Below are positions 45,668-57,600 of a stretch of 64,000 bases of DNA, one piece after another. The position numbers were made by a program, and so were the translations under genes. How positions within the stretch are numbered: position 1 is the stretch's first letter; each line of letters starts with the position of its first letter. The DNA is taken from NCBI GenBank assembly GCA_019095985.1, contig CM032668.1, positions 23,442,924 through 23,506,923 of the forward strand, given 5' to 3'. The DNA is from Streblospio benedicti (Eukaryota; Annelida; Polychaeta; Spionida; Spionidae). The notes under the pieces are model-generated. The model was not told the origin of the DNA and made no database searches. It saw only the letters and a list, made by a program, of their open reading frames with translations.

Positions 45668-48600
45668 GTATGCACAGCGTGGAAGATCGATACGTTTTTT
45701 TTAAAGAAACTTGATACAGTTAAACCTCGATTTTACGCGGACATTGGGGTCTATACTTTGAGAACCGCGTTAACCCCGAAAGCGCGTTATGTGCTGCGCT
45801 GCCATTGGTCGAGATCGTGTAGTGTTAGACCTAAACACGGAAATGATTGCACATACGCGCAGCAAGTTTCCTTGAGTGCCATTATGGCTGCCTTGAAGGT
45901 AAACAACTTGCATAAAGGGTATTTTTGACAATATTTTCATAATATAAGGATATACACGTATAAGAATATAAAATAAATTGGGTCCACGGTAAATTCGCGC
46001 AAAATCGAGCCACGTTATATCGAGGTTTGGCTGTATATTCATGTCACTTTATGAAGCTTATTTTTACGATCAGTGATGTGTTATTTTTGTTTTAGAATTA
46101 TGGCCGGTTTTAAATCCTTGTCTTTGCGTATCACTGACTAAACATATCGATATGATTGATTTTTTTACTTTGCTTTCTGCTTTCAGCCGATCCGAATATT
46201 GCGTGTGGAGAGCAGCGCGACTGCATGGTAAGATTCTCATTGTAATGTAATAGGCTTGGAGAGGACTGTTGAAAAGTAGACTGGGCAGCCAGCCCACACC
46301 CTCTGAATGATAAATGATTAGGGCCTGCTCAAATAAGCTCAGGATTCAATTGATTGATTAATTAACCCGTTCTCACTTTAACTGGCCAAAACCGAGCGAG
46401 TTGCTGTCGCCCTCAAACCACCCCAAACCAGCCGGCTCATTTCACGGTTTCACTTCAAAGGCTTTCACATTGTCAACTTGTAGACATATACATAGTTAAA
46501 CTGTTTGATTTTAATATAGAATACATACATTCATAATCCAAACAAATTATTTGTTATGCTATGTAAATCATTAACGGAAACACATATAATATATTTTTGA
46601 CAATTTTCCAATTAGCGGCCTGCAATAGTCTGAAATTTCTCTCAAAAATCAACCTGGTCTAGGATCTGTAAGCATTGGAAATCTGATGCTTTGTCTCAAA
46701 ATATATGAGAAATTGGAAATGGGGCAAGCTTAAATGATTTCTTGACATATTTGCAAAAAGATGCATGCATTTTTATGGAAATTATGCACTTTAAAGTAGG
46801 ATACGCAACTCCGACAAATTGAAAGATTTTATCGGCGCCACGCTGCAAATTATTGCCAGGATAAAAAGAGCTGAGAGCTGTCATCGCATGAAAGGTTTAA
46901 AATCAAGTGGTACTAATGGACCAGACTATAGAGAACTGTGTATAACAGAGACTATATCAGGTTACCAAATAAGGCATACACAATGGCCTTGTGCCTGCTG
47001 ATTTTAGCCAGGGTCGGCTGCTTTTCGTAGTTGCTGGCCCTGTGGCTTATAATGAAAAAATTCTCATGAGTTTCATACCCTGACTTTGTGTTCCTGCCCC
47101 CCCTTCCAGTTTCCAGTGACACTGTGCCCCCTTCTACGGCCCCCTGACACTGTGCCCTACCTTCCAGGGCCCCCTGCAGGGTCAGGATTAGGTAGAAAAG
47201 TGCTACTCGTCAGCAGGACGTGTAACTCTCAAATGTCAACTCGTCCTGCAAAAATAGTACTCGTCCTCCTTGCACAAACTCTTTACCTGTATGCCAAATT
47301 CGCCAGAATTGGTACTCGTCAAAAGGACGAGCTGCTAAAACATTATACTCGTCCTCCACAAGTTTTTTCTTGTCAATACAAGCGGACAAGTGGCTAATCC
47401 CAACCCTGCCCTGACACTGAGCCCCCTTTTTAGGCCCCCCCCCCTGACACTATGCCCCCCTTTTAGGGCCCCCTGACACTGTGCCCCCTACCTTCCAGGG
47501 CCCCCTGCACGTGGCTGCCCTCGACAACAAGCAGCAGTTTGTGTCCCTGCTGGTGCAGTTTGGCGCCGACGTGTGCGCAGAGGACGCCAGTGGACAGACG
47601 CCACTGGCGCTTGCCGAGAAGACACGCAGCACCGAGGCCGCGGTGCTGCTCCGGGCGCACAAAGGTACGGGCGTTGTGGACACAGGGAATGGGCAGGGCC
47701 ACAATGAGGAGAAAAATCAGACTTGTCCATAGGACGAGTATCTTGAAAAATATACCCGTCTTAACTAAGATTTACACATTCAAATCAACAAACTCCATGT
47801 AAATTCAATTGAAACTGATGTCTGGGGTGACTGAAATTTCTACGCATTCTGACAACACAGATACTCATCTTGGACGATAGGTCGGGTACTTATCTGTGGC
47901 CCTGGTAAAGGGCCTCGCGTTATGAACACTAAGGTGACCCGTGCATTGTGGACAGAAAGATAATGGGTGCATTATGGTAAAGGTAACTGGTGCGTTCATG
48001 ATACATGTAAAGGGTGCATTATGGATGCAAATGTAATGGGTGCATTATGGACACAAGTTAGTAACAGGCACTCTATGGATAGAGGTAACAGGCGCATTAT
48101 GAACACAAATGCAAAGGATGCATTGGGCCAAATGAAATCCCCCTTTGGTCACATGACCATCATGGCAGCAGCGATCATGTGACATCTGAGACGAGTAGAT
48201 GGGGGGTATCGGGGTTCATCTTGTATCGACATCCACAGATCTCTATCAACTCTCTGATTTTCTTACGTGACCATGATGGTCATGTGACTAACTGAGGATT
48301 TCATTTTGCCTGAAGAAGTTGATAGTGAAAGTTTCGCCAACATTGTATGGAACATGCTCCAATAGGTATCTTAAAATATTCTACTGATAATCATGAATAA
48401 TCGAACCCAGGATGAATGCAATGTACATTTTCTATGACACAAAACATTTGAGTCGACAAGGAAATTGGCTGTTTTGGTTGCTGGTAATGGCCTGTTTTCT
48501 AGTTGGTTGTAAAAGCCGATTTCAGATGGTGATTATGAAGTGTCACATATTAACTTTGTAAAATCAATGATTGTTCTTTCATTTTTCAGCTGAACAAGAC

Positions 48601-51600
48601 CAGAAAGTTCAGCAGTGTCAAAAAGGTAATACTTTTGCGATTTTTTTAAGTACACGGTTGCTAACATTTGAACATTTGCATATTTAATATGTATTGTAAT
48701 TGAAAATCCTAAATATTGTGAATGCCTAGAATATACGTTAGACAATAATGCATACCCATTAAATCCCAATATGTATAGATACATACATTTGAAATATTAT
48801 GCTTTATCACTATGTAATTATGCTTGTAATAATAATTTTGATGATAGGTATCAATTTTATATCTTCTTCAAAGTCAGTGAATGATAAGCCCTTAATAGCG
48901 GAGTATACCTTATGCATAAGTAAAATGTAACAAAGCTGTTTAACTTACCAATAGGTGGTATGAGGCCATGATAAGAATGGTGAAAATATTTTAAATAAAA
49001 TTAACATAATACAGTGAATGTCCTCAACAACGGAACCCAATTTGCAGTCACAAATCCTTCCTTTGTAGAGGGTTTCCCTTGTTTACTACATCATTTACTT
49101 ACATTATTATAAGCTAATACACGAGAAAAGTTTCGTCTATTCAGCTTTTCCTTTGTTTACTCTTCCTTTGTTGAGGACATTTACTGTAGCACTAAATTCT
49201 GAATAACCAATAAAACCAGTTTGGAAACAATTTTAAAAGGTGGAACAAGACAAAAACAAGAAACATAAGTAAAAGATCTGTCAGATGTATGTCACTACAA
49301 TACAAAAAAAAATCGATTGTACACATGCACTGTGTGATTGTGTGTGGTTTCAGCGCTGTTTGAGTGCTGCCTGGCTGGTCGCCTCATTGAGGCTCTCGAG
49401 TTGGCCGGTCAGCTGTCCAACCAGCAGGTGCGAGACGCCGTCAACATGGTCAGCAATGAAGGTAAAAACAGCGTCCACACACACAGGAACTGTCCATGAT
49501 GCACTATAGTGTATCTATTAATTTGTAATTACACTATAATAGATTTCAAGAGCTTGTTGACAAATAGTCCTTAGACTAGAAGATACATAATATGTGACAA
49601 TATGAAGTTATGAACCATGACCTATTTAGAATATACTGTACATAAGTGATACGCGTACGTTATGTACGTATAATGTAACTCATGCTGAATAATACTCGTT
49701 TTCCAACTACCTCACTAATTATGCTGTTATGTTCAAAGGAAGTTATGGGACAAAAGGTGAGTTCGGCTGATTAAAGTATGAAGTATCACAATACATCAAC
49801 AGGATCATTTGTGATTGGCGTTCTGTAGAATTGTGATACAGTAGAACCGCTCTATTAGGACAACCTTTGGGACCAGTGTTCTCAGGTGGTTTCAATAGAG
49901 AGGTGGTCTCTATACACAAGTTTGTTTGGGTAACATGAAAAATCGTCCTATTATAGAGGCGCTCCAAATAAAGCTGTGCTCTTAATTGGAGCTTTTACTT
50001 TACAATAAATCATGAAAGAAAACTGAATTTTCCGTCGTCTGACGCGTTGTCCCTCCTGCAGGTCAGAGAGATATTATCAGAAAGATACCCATGGCTACTC
50101 AAACCCATATAGAAAATTATCACAACAATAAAAATATCAAATCCTTCATTAATATAATAATAAATGGAACAAAAAATAAGGAAGTTGACAAAAATATGTT
50201 CAAACATATATTTAACTTCATCAATGATACCCAAAGGTGTGAATGAATCTAATTTCAAATAACTAAAATTCATCTCATTAGCCATCACAACAATGCATGT
50301 CATCTCGTGAGCATCTGTGCATGTCAAGAACACGTCGTATTTTTAATGTGTGTAATTGACGCTAAATAATGATATATATGTGATGGATGTGAGAGAGAGA
50401 GGTGTGAAAATGATGTTAAATAAATTATATTAAATAAAAAGGTCAGACGTCGTCGCTGCACCGGGCGGCGGAGGCCGGCGATCTCTCCCTCCTCGAGTTC
50501 CTGCTGAGCCGCGGCGCCTCGGTGCACGTACACCCGGTGACGGGCGTGTCTCCGCTGCATGCAGCGTGTGCTGGCGCGAGTGACGGCGCCACACGCTGTG
50601 CACAGGCGCTGCTAGAGGTGAGACGCTGGGGAGTCTTTGTTAGATCTAGTGACAAACTCTCAGCAGACAGTCTTTGTTAGGGACCATTCAGTATTTATGA
50701 CAGGGTGGGGTAGGAGGATTTTAGGGCGGGCCATGAACTTTTGTCACAAAGTTTGGAGGGGGGCTATCAATTTTTTCACTGCAACGTACACCAATTTTTG
50801 AGAGATTAGATGGACTAAAATCTACTTATTTTTATATGTTGATATTGATCAAATAGAATTTTATTTAACTGACAATGATTGTGCTAACTGTTGAGAGGGG
50901 GTCATCAATTTTTATCACATGAAATTGAGGGGGGTCACCAATTTTTTCACAGAGATTCGAGGGGGGGGCTATTAATTTTTTCACAGCATTTTTGGAGAAT
51001 CCTCCTACCCACCCTGTCATAAATTCTGAATCGTTCCTTAGATACTATGTATTCATTTTGAGAAAAATCCTTTATACTTGCTTTTTTTTATTAGTCAAAT
51101 ATTTTCTCCTTCTTGATCATGAAGGAGTGAAGGAGAAAATATTTGCCTTATAAATAATAAAAAAAAAGCAAGTATAAAGGATTTTTCTCAAAATGAATAT
51201 ATGGTATTGTGCGATAAGAAATCCAATGAATCTGTTCAATTGTCTTTGTTAGTTTTTCACTGGGTCTGTATATCAGACTTGCAGGGTCTTTATTTTTTGA
51301 CGTTATGATTTATGGACGCCCAGGAAGCTCAACTGTCGTAGGAGGAAATAAAAATAAAAATAAAATTGAAAAATAAAAACGTTTTATTTTGTTGTTCTGG
51401 TTTGCGGACACCCAGGATGCTCAACAGCCTTACTATGGGGTTGAAAATATGCTGTACTACAAGTGTACCATCTATTCACGTATAAGGGCTGAAACATTAT
51501 TTAAGCCGTAGGGGGGGGGGTCGGAAAAAATTGGGGTGGGTGGGTCATATGTTTAAATTTGAATGTAGTGATCGGTCAGAAGTTCATAATGCTGCTGTCT

Positions 51601-54600
51601 AAGAAGCTTCTGACCCCCCACGCCTTAAAAAATGACTCGGCCCTATAGGCCCCAGGGCCTAACATTGAACATGGATATTGGCCACCAACAAAGCTGACTT
51701 TATTTTGGCAGGGTAATTTCGCTGAAAGTAACTTTCCTGGGTGTATATGTCATTACATACGGTTTATTGTGAAAGAAAAAGTTCCATCACTTGTGTAGAT
51801 CCAGCTTTCATTATCGCTAAGTAATGCAGGATTTGCTGTTATTCTGAGTGTCAAGTTGATTGAACATCGCATTTGTTAATCGTCGACCTCAAATACAGCA
51901 ATGTATAATCCATTAGTAATGTTATTCAACCAATCTATTACGAATGCTTGCTAGAAAATAGAAAAAACTTATTTATTTTGATGAGGAAAATATTTACACA
52001 TGACGCTTCCGACCTCAGTGCGCATGCTCAGTAGTCTAAATGTCCAGCCCGCTCCACAAAAACGAAAGCAAAGTTCGCATCTGTAGTTAATGCATCTTAT
52101 TGTGTAACGTGGTCGCCGCTATTAAAGCTCCTACGAAATTCCGACTGGTAAAAGATGAAGAGATGGGGTCTTTCCCATCGGGTTTCCTCCGGAGGTTTCC
52201 TGCTTTTAAAAACGTAATAAATCAAGAAAAAATATATATTCAGCGGCGGATTAAAAAAAAATACCATTTTTTCAATTTTATTTTTATTCTTAAATCCTGT
52301 TTTTTTTAGCGTCGGGTCTGTAAACCGAAAAATAAAAAAATAAAGGTTAATTGCGAGTCCAGTACTCGTTATTTTTCAATAGGATGCAAAGAATTTAATG
52401 TTGTGCATCCCACGGACCTATAAAGTATTTATTGTGTGTTATGGTTATGTATGCCAGGGCTTATTGTATTGGCCCAAGGACCCATTGTTTCAAAATATGC
52501 GAGTCCTTAAGGTTTCATCGTTGCTAATTTCTAAATTAATCACTGAATACTTGTTATGAGAAATTTTTAGTAGTTAATTTTGAACTTGATATGAAAAGCT
52601 ATGAAATTCCATGAACAAATGATCAACAAATGTGCTAATGACCTGGTCTAAAATGTAACCATGAGAACAAGACTTGAATCATGGACCATAAACCAGCACA
52701 TTTAGCGTTATCTAAGAGACTCACTTGATAAAGCATTGAAGATGCGAACATTCGTGATTTCAATGAAATTTAGTACCTTTTGGACTTCATAATTTGTTCT
52801 GTTTTGATATGATATGATTTTATTCTCACTTTTCTTGCAAGCAAGCTCTAATACAATATGGTACGTGCAGCTCCAAGAAGTTTTTATACTAATGGTGCGT
52901 TCGCGTGTTCTTCCGACCTCATACAGATACGTTGTACGTACAAGCTTCCCAGCTTCCCATATGGGAAATTCACGCAAACGGATGTTCTCAGTCAGAAATC
53001 ACGGTATTTCCCAGTCAGAAGCTCGGTCCTCTAGAAAAGCTCCGAGTTCACGACTGGGAAATACGACTTGGTCATCATTCAGGTGCATTTACCTTGTGGG
53101 AAACTCGTATTTTGGAAATAGCACGCGAACGCACCATGAGAGACTGTGTTTTGTTTATTACCTTTTGGACTTCATAATTTGTTCTGTTTTAATATAATAT
53201 GATTTTATTCTCACTGTTCTTGCATGAAGCAAGCTCTAATATAATATGGTACGAGCAGCTCAAAGAACTTTTCATACTAAGAGACTGTGTTTTGTTTAGA
53301 ACTTCCCCGAGCTGGTGCAGAATCCGACTGTCTAGCATATTATTTTATCTTCAAAAAACAAAGTCGGGAACCTCCAACTCGTCTCCCTCATCCTCCACTT
53401 CCAGTACCCAGAGTACGTGCCAGTTGGGCTGGGCTTGGGGGCTGATTTGTAAAGCTGGGTCTAAATACATTAGTGTGTGGACGGTTCGAGAAAATTGAGA
53501 CCGGTTAACCGGCTCTATGTAACCGAACTGTAACTGATTACCCGCCGATTAGTACAAATGTGCACGGCCCAGTGGGTGTGAGTTAAGGGAGTTAAAATAT
53601 TAAACGATTAAGCGACTGGATATATTGATTGGACACCCTGTATCGATTAGCGCCCTGTGTTCCGCGGTTTAAATTTTTCGTCTTTTTCATTCCCCAGTAA
53701 GGCAATTTGAACTGCAAAAATGTTAAATCACGCAAAATTAATGAAATATATGGATATAAATAGCTTGGGCATGAAAATAATCATCAAAATCAATAACCGG
53801 TTTGTCAATGTAGGGACCAGTTATGCTTAGAAAATCGACCGTAGCCGGTTATCCGGTTAACCATCCACATACTAAAATACATCATGTTAAATATGTAGTC
53901 TTTCTTCTTACCATGAAATACATGAAAATCCTAAAGTTTTTAAAATGTTTTATTCAGTATTTGAAACCAGTATCCAGGCAACAGCATCCTTTTCAATCTG
54001 CTAAGCAATCACTGTTCTTCAATTTATATTATTTTACATTTACGTTATTTATATTCTATTACAATATATATTACCATCCTTACAATACAACAAACACAAA
54101 ATAAAACAAATAGAATTACCTTACAATTATACGATATCAAACTTACATGTATATATTTTCCTATAAATACTAGGGTATAAGTGATATACTTATAACATTA
54201 ATCATACCCACAATGTACACAAATTTACAAGTAATCATCAATTAATGAATGAAGGCACTACATGTTATAATATATTGAGATAACACTTATATGGTGAAGA
54301 GAACTGTTTTAATCTTGCAACTGGTTTGTGAAGTATAATAATGTTGTCATTAAACTGAAAATTACGTCTTCACTAGCTCAACAAAGATTAAGGATAGAAA
54401 AATAGGAGAATTTTTTATTTTCATTTCCCCGCTCCCAAGGTACATACGTGACGTGTATTGTGTTTGTAGACAGCCAAACGGAAATTCGTGAATGAACGTT
54501 ATTTCTGATAATGTGATTTTAAACACTTTTATCATTCAAACAGCATCGAAATTTTTACATAATGGAATGTATTTGACACCAACATCAACGTTGATGTTCA

Positions 54601-57600
54601 ATTGTTTCTTTACTGTATCAATGTGAAATGCATAAAACCACATTATGGGAATAACGTTCATTCACAGTTTTCCATTTGTTTGTTTAGGTACGTGTGTAAG
54701 ATGTTCAAGGAGAGCCACGGGTCGCGGATGTACCGTCTGGGAGTCAGTCTGACGGCCAAGGACGGGCACGGTCGCACCCCGCTGCACCACGCGGTGGCCG
54801 GGAACCACCCGGAGGTGGTCGCCGCGCTGCTCAAATACAAGGTGAGTTGAGTTTTAGGTGTTCATTTATTGTCGTCCATTCACAAACTGAACTCTAACAT
54901 AATGCCTAAAAGGAACTAGTACCAACATACAAGTACACTACAGTAAAACAGGTTGCTTATAGTCAGCAAATATCTACATCTCCCCTTTTTCTTTAAAAAA
55001 AAATTATTCAAACTTACATTATAAGACAATGAATTATGTATCACGGTTATGATTAAATGATAATATGGTGAATAAATAATGCACACACACGCACACAAAT
55101 GCATGCACACACATAGACACACAAAGACACACATGCATGCATGCACACACACATGCACGCAATCACACACACACACACACATGCACGTATGCACACATAC
55201 ACAACCGCATATATACAGCCTTTTATTGTTTAGAGAAGCGATTGTCTCAGTATTTTTAAAGCGCATGAGCTGTTTCGAGCTTTTATTTTCTTCCCCGGAT
55301 ATGTCACTGGTACTGTTTTGTGCCCCCAGGTGGCAGTCGAGTACAAGTACCACGAGGGTCATGTGACGGAGCAGCAGACACCTGCCGCGGGGGCACCTGC
55401 TGGTCCGGGGTCAGAGGTCGGCGACATGGATGACCCCCTCGACGACCCGCTGAGTAAAAGTAAACAGGGCGCAGCCACAGAGGTACAAAACCAATGCTGC
55501 ATCTGTATAGTACAAACGCGGCCATGTTCATAAGAATGAGAGCCTCAAAATAATTAGCTAATATATATCACTCCCTACTGCATAAAATAAGTTTAAAATA
55601 CTTAAGAGTAGAGCAATGGACCCTCAGGGGCAGGGGTCTCACATTATTGTAGTAAGTACAGATAAGCACTCAAACTGGGTGCCTTTTTTCACATTTTTCG
55701 TATATATTCTGGGTGCTTTTTTTCACATTTTTGATATATTTCTTGTTTTTGTTTTTTTCACTTTTTTATATATTTAAGTCACATTTTTCCCAGATATTGG
55801 CATATTGTGGGTCACGTATTCTCAAAAATATGTATATTGTTGGCTGCCATTTTAAACCTGTACATGGCACGTCCGTCCCCTACCCGAAGAATGCAACATA
55901 ACAGGGAATGCTACTCGTTCAGTAGAACACTCGCCTTCTGTGACGAGTGACTCTCAATTTACACTCGCCATGTTCAATCCAAACTATCCATCCTTAGTTA
56001 TTAAAGTGTTGGACTCAAGTAATCATACTCGCCGACTGTGGCGAGTGACTTTGAATCTACACCAGCCAACGGAAATTTACACTAGCCAATTCCGAGTGGC
56101 GAGTGCCTAATCAACGCCCTGCATAACCATAGCAGGGTCAGGATTAGCCACTCGTCTGCTCGTATTGACTAGTAAAAACTAGTGGAGGACGAAGTGCTAA
56201 TTTTAGAAACTCTTCCTTTTGACGAGGAGCAAGTCTGAATAATTTGTCATACAGACAGTGTTCGAAAAACCTACCGGACCGCCCGGACAATGTCCGTGAA
56301 TATTCTGTCGGTCCTGTAAGAAAAACAATCTACCGAACCGGTGGTCCAGTAAAAATTTTGGGTCAAACCGGCAATATATATCCACAAATTATTAATATAT
56401 AAAAGTTCTAGGTTATGGTCCAGTTAAAGCTCTGTCGGTCCTGTTAAAAAACCGAGTAACAGGACCTTTGGTCCACTTCAAATTATAGCCTATCTTCATA
56501 CACTGCATAGAGTTTGTACAAGGAGGACGAGTACATTTTTGCAAGACAAGTAGATTATTGAGGGTTACTAGTCCTGCTGACAAGTAACACTTTTCCATCT
56601 AATCCTCACCCTGCATAGTCTGTTTACCCGCAGCGTGCGTCGTCGCCGGCCCCTCCTTCTCGGCCGCCGGCTGAAGAGTTCCACCCGGTGATGTCGGACA
56701 TCGACGCTCTCGACCTGGACGGCAACACGCCGCTCCACCTCGCAGTGCGTGGCAGCAGCGGCGCAGGGTTCCACCAGGTACGTATATATTTTTTTTCCAA
56801 TCGTAGTTCCTGTCTAAAACCAGCAGGTGACTACAAACAATTGCATTCTGGGAAAAAAATAGACAAACAGTATCAGTCTTTATTATTTCTTTCTGCCAAG
56901 CTGTAGCATCACAGAGCTTTGATTGATTGAGACTGCACTACGTGGGTAAAAATTGTTGTAACTATTTGAGACACCTTTGTACGATCGAACCAATATATTT
57001 CATATAAGGCAGCGAAAAAGCTTCATGTATATGCAAAACAGCCACGGGCTTGATTGTTTGTCTATTTATTTCCCATGATTCTTAGTTATACGAAAATTGT
57101 TGTATGCTTGGCTCAAACACGGCTTGTGACGGAAACGAAGTACATGTACTTGACAGAAAACACATTAATTAGGTTCAAGTCATTGGGTTGTTGAAAGAGT
57201 GAGTGAGTTATTGTGCGAGTGATGAGAATTTTGCGTCCAATGTGCCGCCGTTACAAGTGTGCCAATGACCTGGTGTTAGCAACGGGGCCGGCTTCTGCCA
57301 GGTATGGCTCAAACACGGCTTGTGAGGGAAACGAATTACCATTTTCGATCTTATTAGCGCACACCCCCCAATAAGCGCACATCCCTGTTAATATAGATTA
57401 AATATTATACAAATCTTGCTCTTTTTACCGGCGCCATATTTGTAAGACTATAACACGCCGGTATTATTCCAATGACTACATAACCATCCGGGCGTGTTGT
57501 GTTATCATGTTCTGTGGGGTCAAAGTGAAAAATATGCATGAAACACGAATTATTGTTGGGGTGCACTTATTATTTTTTGTTTTTTTGCTTTAATTTGTTT

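Noticed and set aside
47450-47802. Several overlapping GC-rich ORFs on both strands
   Set aside because: They are shadows of LRRK1 exon 3; only the plus frame [11 protein letters not shown] has ankyrin pattern and matching splice sites.
54916-55362. 148-residue Cys-rich minus-strand ORF
   Set aside because: Its cysteine part is the complement of the CA-rich microsatellite at 55,079-55,205.
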